A stretch of 64,000 bases of DNA from JAWLHK01 sp041690355 [NCBI: bacterium] (GCA_041690355.1 JAWLHK010000019.1:20123-84122); one strand, 5' to 3'; positions 43,774 through 52,572 are shown, counted from the first letter of the stretch. The notes: a model not told the origin generated them from the letters alone. Program-made: numbers and translations.

Positions 43774-44859
43774 ATGTCCGGGACACCGGTTCGAGTCCTG
43801 CTGGTCGACGACTCGGTGACCTGCCGCCTCACGTTACGCCGGCTCCTCGAGGCTGAAGGCGGTTTCGAGGTCGTCGGCGAGGCTGGCAACGGGAAGTTCG
43901 CGCTGCAGCAGGTCGAAGCGCTGCGCCCCGACCTGGTGCTCATGGACATCGTCATGCCCGGTCTCGACGGACTGGAGACCACGGGCGAAATCATGCGGAC
44001 GCGGCCGACGCCGATCGTGATCGCCTCGGACCTCGTCGGGCGCGACGCGTCGCTCAATTTCAAGACCCTCGAAGCGGGCGCCATCGACATCGTGCGCAAA
44101 CCGACGGCAGAAGAAGGGGCCGATCCGGAATACCGGCGCTTGCTGCTGCGCAACCTCCGTAACTGGGCTCGCGTACCGGTCGTGACCCGGCACCGGCGTC
44201 GGGGGGATGCTCCCCAGCGGCCGTCACCGCCGCGAACGGCCCCCGCGGCGGCCGCCCCGGCGCCGAAAGAGGGCTATCGGCTCGTTTGCATCGGGGCATC
44301 GACGGGCGGGCCGCCGGCACTCGAGATGATCCTGCGCGGCATCGGGCGCAATGCCCCCTGGCCGATCCTGATCGTTCAGCACATCACGGCCGGCTTCATC
44401 GATGGCTTCGCTCGCTGGCTGGCAGAAGGGACCGGCGTGCCGGCCCACGTCGCAACGTCGGGCACGATTCCGGTTCCGGGAAACGCCTATCTGGCCCCCG
44501 ACACCCTGCACCTCGTGTACTCGGGCGGCGTTCTGCGCTTGAGCGAGGCGGCGCCGCGCCACGGCCACCGTCCGTCGGTCGATACCCTCTTCGAAACCGT
44601 GGCGGCCTCGGGCATCGGGGCGCAGACCCTGGGCGTGCTGCTCACCGGCATGGGCGAAGACGGAGCCCGGGGCCTGCTTCGCCTGCGCCAGGCCGGAGCG
44701 TGGACGATTGCCCAGGACGAGGCAAGCTCGGTCGTGTTCGGCATGCCGCGGGTGGCGGCCGAGATGGGCGCCGCCAGCGAGGTGCTCGGCCGCGATCGGA
44801 TAGCGACCCGGTTGCTGTCGCTTTCGGCCAGTGACCCCAGGCCGGCGCAGACCCGCTGA
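43774..44859 (+). CDS. cheB: CheB receptor methylesterase
   Basis: A 361-residue enzyme: receiver domain (1-125, phosphoacceptor Asp58 in LVLMDIVMPGLDG), a linker rich in Pro and Ala, and the methylesterase/deamidase domain from about 165. The catalytic triad is visible as Ser175 in GASTGG, a histidine near 202 (IVQHITAGF) and an aspartate near 296 (GMGEDGARG). It removes the methyl groups added by CheR. The ATG at 43774 is 2 bp after the cheA stop; the frame upstream of it is a shadow. It ends the chemosensory operon and corresponds to WspF. Confidence 0.94.
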   Translation: MSGTPVRVLLVDDSVTCRLTLRRLLEAEGGFEVVGEAGNGKFALQQVEALRPDLVLMDIVMPGLDGLETTGEIMRTRPTPIVIASDLVGRDASLNFKTLEAGAIDIVRKPTAEEGADPEYRRLLLRNLRNWARVPVVTRHRRRGDAPQRPSPPRTAPAAAAPAPKEGYRLVCIGASTGGPPALEMILRGIGRNAPWPILIVQHITAGFIDGFARWLAEGTGVPAHVATSGTIPVPGNAYLAPDTLHLVYSGGVLRLSEAAPRHGHRPSVDTLFETVAASGIGAQTLGVLLTGMGEDGARGLLRLRQAGAWTIAQDEASSVVFGMPRVAAEMGAASEVLGRDRIATRLLSLSASDPRPAQTR

Positions 44860-44905
44860 AAAGACCGGCGATGCGGTTTGCGATCGCAGTGATGCGGCAG
44901 CGATA

Positions 44906-47299
44906 ATGACCCCTATGAAGTTCTCGTTTCGCATCGGGTGGGCCCGGCTGCTGGGCCTGGCGGTGCTTCTCGCCGTTCTGGGCGCGGCCGTTCTGGCGCT
45001 GAGCACCTGGCTGTACTATCGGGATGTTCGGCAGGAGGTCGAACGTCAGTTCGCCACGTACCGCTGGAAGGTGCCGAGCCGCATCTACAGCGACCGGCAG
45101 CCGCTCTTCGCCGGCATGGACATCAGAAACCAGCAGGTCATCGGCCGCCTCGAGCGCATGGGGTACCGCAAGGTCGAAGGGATACCGGAACGCCCCGGCG
45201 AGTTCGCGTACGGGAACTCGATGCTCACCATCTATCAGCGCGCGCTGAACCACCCGACCTTCGGTCACCCGGCGCGCACGCTGCGCTTCACGCTGGCCGA
45301 CGCGCTCATCGTCCGCATCGAATCGGAGGACTCGCCCGAGCCGCTCCCCATCGTCTATCTGGAACCGGAACTGCTCGGCGTGCTCGTCGGCGGCGAGTGG
45401 CACGAGCGTGAACTCGTCCGTCAGCAGGACATGCCGGCGGCAGTGACCCAGGCCGTCGTCGCCATCGAGGACCGCCGGTTCTACGAGCACCCCGGCGTCG
45501 ACGTGCGCGGCCTGCTGCGTGCGCTGGTGAACGACATCCGCAAGCGGCGCCTGGCCGAAGGGGGCAGCACGCTGACACAGCAGCTGGTGAAGAACATCAT
45601 TCTGCGCGACAGCAGCCGGACGATCACGCGCAAGTATCCCGAGATGGTCATGGCCTATGCCATCGACCGGGAGTACAGCAAGGAAGAGATCCTCACCAAG
45701 TACCTGAACGAGATCTACTTCGGTCAGCATGGCCGCTTCGAGGTGCGCGGCATCGGCGCCGCCGCCCGCTACTATTTCAACAAGCCGATCGAAGAGGTCA
45801 CCCTCGGCGAGGCGGCGACCCTGGCCGGGATCATCCACGGACCCAACCTGTACAGCTCGGGCGGGACGCTGCGCGTCGACAAGGCGACCGCACGCCGGAA
45901 CCTGGTGCTCGACGCCATGTACCAGGCGGGCTACATCACGGAAGATGCCCTGCGGGCCGCCAAGATTGCCCCCCTCGAGACGGCCCGCGCCCGCAAGACC
46001 CGCAAGCTCGCACCCTACTTCGTCGATCTCCTGCGGCGGCAGCTGCAGCAGGATTACAGCCTCGACGGACTGGCGCAGGAAGGGCTCGGCATCTACACGA
46101 CGCTGCAGATGCCGGTGCAGGAGGCTGCCGAACAGGCCGTGGTGCAGACGCTGGGCCAGCTCGAACGGCGCTACACGCGCCTGCGGCGCAGCGATCCGCA
46201 ACAGCAGCTGCAGGCGGCCGTCGTCGTTCTGCGGCCCGGAACCGGGGAGATCGTGGCGCTGGTGGGCGGACGTGACTACGCGACGACCCAGTACGACCGT
46301 ATCCACCGCAGCATGCGCCAGCCCGGCAGCCTCATCAAGCCCTTCGTTTTTCTGACGGCGCTTGCCGACCGGGACCGGCGCTTCGAGGGCGGATTCGGGC
46401 CGCTCTACCCCCTCGAAGACACCGAAACGACCTTTCACTACCGCGGCGTCGACTACGTGCCCCAGAACTATACGCGTTCACACGCGGGAACCCTTGCGGC
46501 GTGGAGCGCGCTGGCCCGCTCTGTGAACGTGCCTGCCGTGGCCGTGCTCGAGCGCACCGGCGTTCCCGCGCTGGAGCAGACGCTTCGCGATTTCGGCGTG
46601 ACGACGCCAGTCGCCGACTTTCTGCCGACCGCGCTGGGGGCCAGCGAAATGTATCCCATCGAGCTTGCCCGGGCCTACGGCGCGCTGGCCGCCGGCGGGG
46701 TCATGGCTGACTCCCGGGCGCTTTCGAGCGTGGTCGATTCGGGCGGCAATCTCCTGCAGCATTCGCCGGTCGAGCTACGGACGGCGGCCGATCCGGTGGC
46801 CGTTGCAATGCTCAACGGCATGCTCGCGCAGGTCGTCGACCACGGGACGGCCGCCGCGATCCGGAGCGCGGGCATCGCGGCGCCGCTTGCGGGCAAGACT
46901 GGCACGACCAGTGACGGAAAAGATGCCTGGTTCGTGGGCTACGCGCCCGACGTCGTGGCCCTGGTCTGGGTCGGCTTCGATACCCCGACGCCGCTGGGGC
47001 TGACCGGCTCACAGGCGGCGCTGCCAATCTGGATTGATCTCATGCAGAGCTTCGACCTTTCGGGCGAGGAGTTCATCCTCCCCGAAGGGGCCGAGGTTCG
47101 CGAGATCGATCGGGTGAGCGGCGGCCTCGCCGTGACGGGCTGCCCTGCGGCCCAGAGGATCCGCCTCGTATTCGATGCCGGCGACGAAGTTCCCGCGTGC
47201 CCGCTGCATGCCGCCGCCGCCGCGACCGCCCCGAGCGCCCCTGCCACGTTGACGGCCCCCGTTCAGGCCCCGTTGCCGGCGGCGGCAAGACCGGAGTAA
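44906..47299 (+). CDS. mrcB: Class A penicillin-binding protein, PBP1b-like
   Basis: A 797-residue bifunctional peptidoglycan synthase: a short cytoplasmic tail, a membrane helix at 12-36 and a region that may be a UB2H domain (about 60-140). The GT51 glycosyltransferase has the catalytic glutamate near 188 (AIEDRRFYEHPGVDVRG) and EGGSTLTQQLVKNI. The transpeptidase has its serine near 474 (QPGSLIKP), SVN near 539 and KTGT near 664 (GKTGTTSDGKDAWFVGY). All catalytic motifs are intact. The ATG at 44906 is chosen (44915 is possible). A TPR lipoprotein gene follows after 3 bp and may encode its activator. Confidence 0.92.
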   Translation: MTPMKFSFRIGWARLLGLAVLLAVLGAAVLALSTWLYYRDVRQEVERQFATYRWKVPSRIYSDRQPLFAGMDIRNQQVIGRLERMGYRKVEGIPERPGEFAYGNSMLTIYQRALNHPTFGHPARTLRFTLADALIVRIESEDSPEPLPIVYLEPELLGVLVGGEWHERELVRQQDMPAAVTQAVVAIEDRRFYEHPGVDVRGLLRALVNDIRKRRLAEGGSTLTQQLVKNIILRDSSRTITRKYPEMVMAYAIDREYSKEEILTKYLNEIYFGQHGRFEVRGIGAAARYYFNKPIEEVTLGEAATLAGIIHGPNLYSSGGTLRVDKATARRNLVLDAMYQAGYITEDALRAAKIAPLETARARKTRKLAPYFVDLLRRQLQQDYSLDGLAQEGLGIYTTLQMPVQEAAEQAVVQTLGQLERRYTRLRRSDPQQQLQAAVVVLRPGTGEIVALVGGRDYATTQYDRIHRSMRQPGSLIKPFVFLTALADRDRRFEGGFGPLYPLEDTETTFHYRGVDYVPQNYTRSHAGTLAAWSALARSVNVPAVAVLERTGVPALEQTLRDFGVTTPVADFLPTALGASEMYPIELARAYGALAAGGVMADSRALSSVVDSGGNLLQHSPVELRTAADPVAVAMLNGMLAQVVDHGTAAAIRSAGIAAPLAGKTGTTSDGKDAWFVGYAPDVVALVWVGFDTPTPLGLTGSQAALPIWIDLMQSFDLSGEEFILPEGAEVREIDRVSGGLAVTGCPAAQRIRLVFDAGDEVPACPLHAAAAATAPSAPATLTAPVQAPLPAAARPE

Positions 47300-47302
47300 T
47301 TC

Positions 47303-47935
47303 ATGACCGCTACCCGTATTGCCCTCTTGCTCGCCGCCCTGCTGGCTGGCGCGTGCAGCCACACCCCCGAACCGCGCTTCGACGCCGGTCTCCCCGCACC
47401 GCTCGAGTTTCCCCACGCGGGGACGGCCTACGTGCCTGCGCCGGATCCGGGCGCACTCGGCGGTCTGCCCGACGAGGGGGAGGCCCCGTTCGCCGAAGAG
47501 GCCACCGCAGTCGCCCACGAAGCGCCCGTGACCTCGCCGCCGGCGGTCGGGCGTGAAAGTCTTCTCGCCTTGGGCGACCGTTCTGTACCGCGCCAATATG
47601 CATCGCTGAATCTGGCCGAAGAAGGCCGCCGGCTGCGCACGGCCGGCGATTCCGTCAAAGCGCGCGCACGCCTTCAGTCTGCCCTGCAGGTCTGGGGAAA
47701 CAATCCGCTGGCCCGGTATTATCTGGGTCTGCTGGAGTTCGAAGCCGGCCAGTATGCGCAGGCCGCCGCTTTCGCTCGGGTTGCCGCCCGCGGGCTGCGC
47801 GCCTGGCCCTACTGGCAGGCCCGGGCGCATCTGCTCGTCGCCGAATCCGAAGCGCGGCTGGGTGAAGCCGGCCAGGCCGAAGCGGCGCGCCGGCGGGCAC
47901 TCGAGCTCGACCCGTTCGTCTCGCTCGAAGACTAG
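47303..47935 (+). CDS. TPR lipoprotein, possible PBP1b activator (LpoP-like)
   Basis: A 210-residue lipoprotein with lipobox AGAC (Cys18) and no Asp at +2, so it is predicted in the outer membrane. Residues 25-95 are Pro/Ala/Glu-rich and flexible, long enough to reach through the peptidoglycan. Residues 100-200 are TPR-like helices (YASLNLAEEGRRLRTAGDSV; ARYYLGLLEFEAGQYAQAAA). It begins 3 bp after the PBP1b-like gene. In Pseudomonas the PBP1b activator LpoP is a TPR lipoprotein encoded next to its synthase, so this is a good candidate for that role. The activator function is inferred from context and build only. Confidence 0.68.
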   Translation: MTATRIALLLAALLAGACSHTPEPRFDAGLPAPLEFPHAGTAYVPAPDPGALGGLPDEGEAPFAEEATAVAHEAPVTSPPAVGRESLLALGDRSVPRQYASLNLAEEGRRLRTAGDSVKARARLQSALQVWGNNPLARYYLGLLEFEAGQYAQAAAFARVAARGLRAWPYWQARAHLLVAESEARLGEAGQAEAARRRALELDPFVSLED

Positions 47936-48474
47936 TCGGCGGCTTTCGTCGTGGGGGCGGCGGCCCGCGCGGTTTCAGCAAGAAGGCCGTCGATGCGTTC
48001 CTTCCATTCCTTGGACGACCAGTCGCGCGGGCCGAACACGATTTCGCGCACGACGCCCCGGGTGTCGATCAGGAGGGTCGTGGGGAGACCGCGTACGCCG
48101 TAATCGTCCATGATGCGCCCCTTTTCGTCGAGGAGCACCGGAAAGTTCACCGGGCGTTTCTTCAGGAAGTCGAGGGCCGCCTTGAGCTCGTCATCTTCGT
48201 TGATGGCGAGAATCGTGAACTTCTCGGGCGGGTAGGCGCTCTGCAGATCGCGAAGGTCGGGGATCTCGGCCTTGCAGGGGCCGCACCAGCTGGCCCAGAA
48301 GTTCACCAGCACGACCCGCCCCCGGTAATCGGTCAGCGAGCGCCTCGTTCCGTCGATCAGGTTTGCGCTGAAGCGCGGCGCCTGGTGGCCGATGCGCGGC
48401 GCCTCGGGACGCAACGCGAGAGCCGGCGCCGCCGTCACGAGAAGAAGCAGAACCGCCGCCAGGGGCCGCTTCAC
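47932..48474 (-). CDS. Periplasmic TlpA-like thioredoxin
   Basis: A 180-residue protein with a cleavable signal peptide (LAAVLLLLVTAAPALA) and a TlpA/ResA-type thioredoxin fold. The redox site is WCGPC in VNFWASWCGPCKAEIP, and the cis-proline segment is GLPTTLLIDTRG. It probably reduces or isomerises disulfides in periplasmic proteins, for example in cytochrome c maturation. It starts at GTG within a 4-nt overlap (GTGA) with the preceding TlpA gene, so the two are coupled. Its 3' end overlaps that of the convergent lipoprotein gene by 4 nt. Confidence 0.88.
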   Translation of the reverse strand: MKRPLAAVLLLLVTAAPALALRPEAPRIGHQAPRFSANLIDGTRRSLTDYRGRVVLVNFWASWCGPCKAEIPDLRDLQSAYPPEKFTILAINEDDELKAALDFLKKRPVNFPVLLDEKGRIMDDYGVRGLPTTLLIDTRGVVREIVFGPRDWSSKEWKERIDGLLAETARAAAPTTKAAD

Positions 48475-49058
48475 TGCGCCTCGGCCGGCTGGGTGACCGG
48501 GGCCTGCTGATTTGCCGTCGGCGCGGCCACGCCGCTCTTGCCGACCAGCTCGGCGACCATCAGCACCGACTCGCGATCGGTCCAGTCTCGGGGGCCGATG
48601 ATTTTGCGGCGCACGATGCCGTCGCGATCGATGAGGTAGGACTCGGGGAGCCCCGTGGTACCGTAGAGGTCCTGCGTCGATCCGGTCTCGTCGACGGCGA
48701 TGGGAAAATTCAGGTCGTGCGTCTGCGCGAACGGTACGACGGCGCTGGCCCCCTCAGGATCGAGGGCGACGGCGACGACCTCGAAATCCTGGCGGCGGAA
48801 ATGTTTCTGCAGATCACGCAGCGACGGCATCTCCTTGACGCAGGGGGCGCACCAGGTGGCCCAGAAGTTCAGGAGTACGACCTTGCCGCGCATGTCGCGC
48901 AGCTCGCCCTGACCGCCAAAGGCGCCCGGAAGCTTGAAGTTCGGGGCCTCGTCTCCCTCGCTCACAGCCGCGCGGGGGGCGCTGTCGAGGACGATGTAGA
49001 CGACAAAGCCGACCAGAATGAGCGCGGCGACGCCGGCGAGCAGAAGGCCTTTCTTCAC
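48471..49058 (-). CDS. Membrane-anchored TlpA-like thioredoxin
   Basis: A 195-residue relative of the adjacent protein (both share PxFxxxx...LxDxRGxVVLxNFWAxWCxPC and a GPRDW motif near the end). The active site is WCAPC, and the cis-proline segment GLPESYLIDRDG. The N-terminus (KKGLLLAGVAALILVGFVVYIV) lacks a clear cleavage site and may stay as an anchor. The GTG at 49058 is chosen because AAGGA lies 9 nt upstream. A -10-like TAGAAT at 49095-49090 may mark a promoter. The pair looks like a tandem duplication that has diverged. Confidence 0.87.
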   Translation of the reverse strand: MKKGLLLAGVAALILVGFVVYIVLDSAPRAAVSEGDEAPNFKLPGAFGGQGELRDMRGKVVLLNFWATWCAPCVKEMPSLRDLQKHFRRQDFEVVAVALDPEGASAVVPFAQTHDLNFPIAVDETGSTQDLYGTTGLPESYLIDRDGIVRRKIIGPRDWTDRESVLMVAELVGKSGVAAPTANQQAPVTQPAEAQ

Positions 49059-49122
49059 GGTACGCAATCCTTGGTGTGATGTTGCCGTTATTCTACCGGA
49101 TTCGGCCGCCGGGCTTCCACGC

Positions 49123-49374
49123 TTATCGCGACCCGGCGTAAAGCCGCTCGATGCGCTCTGCGAGCCCGTCATCGACCCGCCACCGGAAAAGGATCCGGTC
49201 TTCGTAGAAGAGTGCGGGCACCAGGGTACCGTAGCGCTCGAGGGCCCCCGGCTCGCGGTCGACGTCGATGAGGTCGATCGTCATCGCGAAGCGCTCACGC
49301 AGCGGCGCCAGCGCCTCGAAGGCCGCTTCGCAGAGCGGGCATTGACGGCGCGTGTAGAAGCGGAAACGAAGCAT
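49123..49374 (-). CDS. Glutaredoxin-like protein
   Basis: An 83-residue single thioredoxin-fold protein with an N-terminal CxxC (Cys12 and Cys15 in TRRQCPLCEAAFE) and the usual VPALFYEDRILF end, fitting the DUF836/glutaredoxin-like group. It would act as a small cytoplasmic thiol carrier. The ATG at 49374 is only 7 bp past the T-run of the rplQ terminator on the same strand, so it has no room for its own promoter there. Expression would need terminator read-through or a promoter inside rplQ. The frame upstream of the ATG runs through the terminator and is not used. Confidence 0.75.
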   Translation of the reverse strand: MLRFRFYTRRQCPLCEAAFEALAPLRERFAMTIDLIDVDREPGALERYGTLVPALFYEDRILFRWRVDDGLAERIERLYAGSR

Positions 49375-49381
49375 GGGCCCG

Positions 49382-49411
49382 AAAAAAACAGGGCCGCTTT
49401 CGCGGCCCTGT
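49382..49411 (-). terminator. Intrinsic terminator of the alpha operon, after rplQ
   Basis: On the minus strand a perfect 10-bp stem, ACAGGGCCGC and GCGGCCCTGT, closed by a GAAA tetraloop and followed by seven T residues. It begins 7 bp after the rplQ stop codon. This is the clear end of the ribosomal superoperon. Confidence 0.93.
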
Positions 49412-49418
49412 CGGGAAG

Positions 49419-49859
49419 TCATTCCTGCGTTTCGGGAGCCGCCGGAGTTTCCGGGGCCGTCTTCTTGGCAGGAGCGCGTTTTTTCTTGGGCGCCGCCTTG
49501 GTCTCGGCTTCGACGAGCTCGATGATGGCCATCGGTGCGTTGTCGCCGTTGCGGTTGCCGATCTTGACGATGCGGGTGTAGCCGCCGTTGCGGGTCGTGT
49601 AGCGCGGCGCGATCTCGGCGAAGAGCTTCTTGAGCGCCTCGTTGCCCCGGATAATCCGGGCCGCCTGGCGGCGCGCATTCAGATCGCCCTTCTTGCCGAG
49701 GGTGATCATCTTCTCGACCACGCGGCGCACTTCCTTGGCGCGGGTCACGGTCGTGCGGACCCGCTCATGAACGACCAGAGACGTAGCCATGTTCCGAAGC
49801 ATCGAGAGGCGATGCTCCGTCTTCATCCCCAGTTTGCGGTTGGTACGCTGATGCTGCAT
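49419..49859 (-). CDS. rplQ: 50S ribosomal protein L17
   Basis: A 146-residue L17 opening [20 protein letters not shown], with the conserved [20 protein letters not shown]. The core ends near residue 115; a Lys/Ala/Pro-rich tail ([19 protein letters not shown]) of about 30 residues goes beyond the common length and may contact rRNA. It is the last gene of the alpha operon, 12 bp after rpoA, and a strong terminator follows. Confidence 0.97.
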   Translation of the reverse strand: MQHQRTNRKLGMKTEHRLSMLRNMATSLVVHERVRTTVTRAKEVRRVVEKMITLGKKGDLNARRQAARIIRGNEALKKLFAEIAPRYTTRNGGYTRIVKIGNRNGDNAPMAIIELVEAETKAAPKKKRAPAKKTAPETPAAPETQE

Positions 49860-49871
49860 GATGCTATCCCC

Positions 49872-50867
49872 TTACGGGTTCTGTTCCTTTTTGAGGTTGA
49901 GCCCTTCGAGCTTCATTCCGAGCGAAAGCCCCATCTCGGTGAGGATTTCCTTGATCTCGTTCAGGCTCTTGCGTCCGAAATTCTTCGTCGCGAGCATCTC
50001 CTGCTCGGTCTTCTGGACCAGCTCGGCGATGTTCCGGATGTTGGCGTTCTTGAGGCAGTTCGCACTCCTGACCGACAGCTCCAGTTCGTCAACGCTCTTC
50101 AGGAGATTGGCATTGATGGAGCGTAGGTCAGGCTGAGGCTCCCCCCGCGGCATGTCTTCTTCCTCTTCTTCGAAGTTGATGAAGATCTGCAGCTGGTCCT
50201 TGAGGATCTTGGCCGCAAAGGCCAGGGCGTCGTCGGGGCGCACGCCGCCATTCGTCCAGATCTCGATCATGAGGCGATCGTAGTCGGTGATCTGGCCGAC
50301 GCGGGCGTTCGTGACGTTGTAGACGACCTTGGTGATCGGGCTGTAGATGGCGTCGATCGGAATGGTGCCGATGCTCGCCTTCGGATCCTTGTTCCGCTCG
50401 GCCGGGACGAAACCCTTGCCGATGTTGACGGTCAGCTCCATGCGGAGCTTGCCTTCGCGGTTCACGGTGGCAATGTGGTGATCCGGGTTGAGGATCGTCA
50501 CGGTGCCGTCGGTCTGGATGTCGCCCGCGCGCACGGCCCGTTCGCCCTGCACGTCGATCGTGATCGTCTTCGGTCCCTCGCCGTCGAGCTTGACCTTGAC
50601 TTCCTTGAGGTTGAGGATGATTTCGGTGACGTCTTCAACGACGCCCGGAATGGCCGAGAACTCGTGAAGCACGCCGTCGATGCGCACGTCCGTAATGGCC
50701 GCGCCCTGGATGGACGACAGGAGCACGCGCCGCAGCGCGTTGCCCAGCGTAATCCCGAAACCCCGTTCGAACGGCTCGGCGAAAAACTTGCCGTAGCGGT
50801 CGCTGAAGGTGTCGGGATCGTAATCCAGTTTCTTCGGCTTGATGAGGTCGCGCCAGTTCTTCTGCAT
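49872..50867 (-). CDS. rpoA: RNA polymerase alpha subunit
   Basis: A 331-residue subunit that scaffolds polymerase assembly and contacts promoter UP elements and activators. The N-terminal domain has [18 protein letters not shown]. An acidic linker ([14 protein letters not shown]) leads to the C-terminal domain with [17 protein letters not shown] and [15 protein letters not shown], which includes the DNA-binding helix-hairpin-helix. Length is normal. GAGGG stands 5 nt before the ATG, and a long imperfect hairpin precedes it at 50880-50919. Confidence 0.98.
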   Translation of the reverse strand: MQKNWRDLIKPKKLDYDPDTFSDRYGKFFAEPFERGFGITLGNALRRVLLSSIQGAAITDVRIDGVLHEFSAIPGVVEDVTEIILNLKEVKVKLDGEGPKTITIDVQGERAVRAGDIQTDGTVTILNPDHHIATVNREGKLRMELTVNIGKGFVPAERNKDPKASIGTIPIDAIYSPITKVVYNVTNARVGQITDYDRLMIEIWTNGGVRPDDALAFAAKILKDQLQIFINFEEEEEDMPRGEPQPDLRSINANLLKSVDELELSVRSANCLKNANIRNIAELVQKTEQEMLATKNFGRKSLNEIKEILTEMGLSLGMKLEGLNLKKEQNP

Positions 50868-50879
50868 AGTGTCCCTCGC

Positions 50880-50919
50880 TGGAGCCGGCGAAGCGTGTTC
50901 GCTCCGCCCGGTCGCTCCA
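50880..50919 (-). other. Hairpin in the rpoA leader
   Basis: On the minus strand TGGAG pairs with CTCCA at the base. An inner stem GCGGAGCG / CGCTTCGC (one G-U pair) is closed by AACA. It ends 12 nt before the rpoA ATG, next to its ribosome-binding site. No T-run follows, so it is not a simple terminator. It could tune translation of rpoA relative to rpsD or be a processing site. Confidence 0.45.
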
Positions 50920-50944
50920 CCAAACGTTTACTTTGAACTGAGCC

Positions 50945-51574
50945 TTATTTCGAGTACAGCTCGACGATGAGCTGTTCCTGAATCGGCATCGTCAGGTCTT
51001 CACGCGCCGGCTGGACCTTTACCGTGCCCTTGAAAGCCTTGGCGTCGTATTCCAGCCAGTGCGGCAGACCGCGGCGGGCGGCTGCCTCCAGGTTGGCCGT
51101 GATCTTGACGCCACTGCGGCTCTTCTCCCGCAGTTCGATGACGTCTCCCGGCTTGACCTGGTAGCTGGGGATGTTGACCCGGCGACCGTTCACGGTGAAA
51201 TGACCGTGCCGCACGAGCTGGCGCGCTTCGTTGCGGCTGGCCGCGAAACCGAAGCGGTAGATCATGTTGTCGAGACGGCTCTCGAGAAACAGCAGAAGCT
51301 GTACGCCCGTGACCCCCTTGCGGCGCGAGGCGGCAAGGTAGTAGCGACGGAACTGACGCTCGAGAACGCCGTAGATGCGCTTGACTTTCTGTTTTTCGCG
51401 CAGCTGGACGCCGTATTCGGAGAATTTGCTCCGACGGCCGCGCCCGTGCTGGCCGGGGGGATAGCTGCGCCGTTCAATCGCGCACTTTTCGGTATAGCAA
51501 CGCTCTCCCTTGAGGAAGAGCTTGAGTCCTTCACGCCGGCAGAGCCGGCAGACGGAACCAGAGTAGCGAGCCAA
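50945..51574 (-). CDS. rpsD: 30S ribosomal protein S4
   Basis: A 209-residue primary rRNA-binding protein. The N-terminus has the four-cysteine zinc site of the C+ form (Cys9, Cys12, Cys26, Cys31; [10 protein letters not shown] ... [17 protein letters not shown]). The S4 RNA-binding domain follows ([38 protein letters not shown]). The start codon is TTG at 51574, preceded by AAGGAGG at 6 nt. S4 often represses its own operon; 98 bp separate it from rpsK, including a small CTGCCC/GGGCAG hairpin at 51619-51632. Confidence 0.97.
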   Translation of the reverse strand: MARYSGSVCRLCRREGLKLFLKGERCYTEKCAIERRSYPPGQHGRGRRSKFSEYGVQLREKQKVKRIYGVLERQFRRYYLAASRRKGVTGVQLLLFLESRLDNMIYRFGFAASRNEARQLVRHGHFTVNGRRVNIPSYQVKPGDVIELREKSRSGVKITANLEAAARRGLPHWLEYDAKAFKGTVKVQPAREDLTMPIQEQLIVELYSK

Positions 51575-51672
51575 ACGAAACCTCCTTGAGGTCGGTGGTG
51601 GACGGCCGGCGGATGTGCCTGCCCGTGGGCAGATACGTTACGACGGACCGTTTCGTGGTTACAGAAACTGCT

Positions 51673-52056
51673 TCAAACGCGCCGGCGCTTCGGGGGCCGG
51701 CATCCGTTGTGCGGAATCGGCGTCACGTCCTTGATCAGCGACACCTTGAGGCCGCTGTGGGCCAGGGCGCGCAGGGCGCTTTCGCGGCCGGCGCCGGGAC
51801 CCTTCACGTAGACGATGACGTTACGCATTCCCTGATCGACCGCCTTGCGGGCCGCGTCTTCAGCGGCGAGCTGCGCGGCGAACGGCGTGCTCTTGCGGCT
51901 TCCCTTGAAGCCCTTGACGCCTGCCGACGACCAGGATACGACACCGCCGTTGTCATCGGTGATCGAGACGATGGTGTTGTTGAAAGTGGCGAGGATGTGC
52001 ACGACGCCGCTCGGGACGTTGCGCTTGACGGTTTTTTTCTTCTTGACGGTAGCCAT
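51673..52056 (-). CDS. rpsK: 30S ribosomal protein S11
   Basis: A 127-residue platform protein near the mRNA exit. It shows [54 protein letters not shown] and the C-terminal [16 protein letters not shown], all characteristic. The first 12 residues are Lys-rich. It lies 9 bp after rpsM. Confidence 0.98.
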   Translation of the reverse strand: MATVKKKKTVKRNVPSGVVHILATFNNTIVSITDDNGGVVSWSSAGVKGFKGSRKSTPFAAQLAAEDAARKAVDQGMRNVIVYVKGPGAGRESALRALAHSGLKVSLIKDVTPIPHNGCRPPKRRRV

Positions 52057-52065
52057 CTCAGAACC

Positions 52066-52443
52066 TTACTTGGTGACCTTCTTCTTGCCGGCCACGGTCT
52101 TGCGCGGTCCCTTACGGGTGCGCGCGTTGGAGTGCGTGCTCTGCCCGCGAACCGGCAGACCGCGACGGTGACGCAGGCCGCGATAGCAGCCGATGTCCAT
52201 CAACCGCTTGATGTTCATCTGGATGTCTTTGCGCAGGTCGCCCTCGACCCGGTATTTTTCATCCAGAATGCTGCGGATCTTGCTCACTTCTTCGGCGGTC
52301 AGCTTGTCGGTGCGCGTCGACGGATCGATCGCGGCCTCGGCAAGGATCTTCTCCGCCGTGGCAGGCCCGATCCCGAAGATATACGTGAGGGCGATCTCGA
52401 TACGCTTGCCTTTGGGCAGGTCGATACCTGCAATGCGTGCCAT
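52066..52443 (-). CDS. rpsM: 30S ribosomal protein S13
   Basis: A 125-residue head protein contacting the P-site tRNA and the 50S subunit. Signature segments: [49 protein letters not shown] and the basic tail [17 protein letters not shown]. It follows rpmJ by 15 bp. Confidence 0.98.
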   Translation of the reverse strand: MARIAGIDLPKGKRIEIALTYIFGIGPATAEKILAEAAIDPSTRTDKLTAEEVSKIRSILDEKYRVEGDLRKDIQMNIKRLMDIGCYRGLRHRRGLPVRGQSTHSNARTRKGPRKTVAGKKKVTK

Positions 52444-52458
52444 GATAGGATCCCCTAA

Positions 52459-52572
52459 TCAGCCCTGACGCTGCTTATGTTTCTTGTTCTCGCAGATGAC
52501 CCGGACCAGGCCGTGCCGGCGGATCACCTTGCACTTCGGACACATCTTCTTCACGGATGATCGAACTTTCAT
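52459..52572 (-). CDS. rpmJ: 50S ribosomal protein L36
   Basis: A 37-residue protein read directly from the sequence: [20 protein letters not shown] and on to a QRQG end. The zinc ligands of the C+ type are in place (Cys11, Cys14, Cys27, His32). AGGTGGAG lies 2 nt before the ATG, and a 7-bp hairpin (CCGCCTC/GAGGCGG) lies just before that. In most genomes infA and map stand between adk and rpmJ. Here only about 165 bp separate adk from rpmJ and no such ORF fits. Confidence 0.95.
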   Translation of the reverse strand: MKVRSSVKKMCPKCKVIRRHGLVRVICENKKHKQRQG

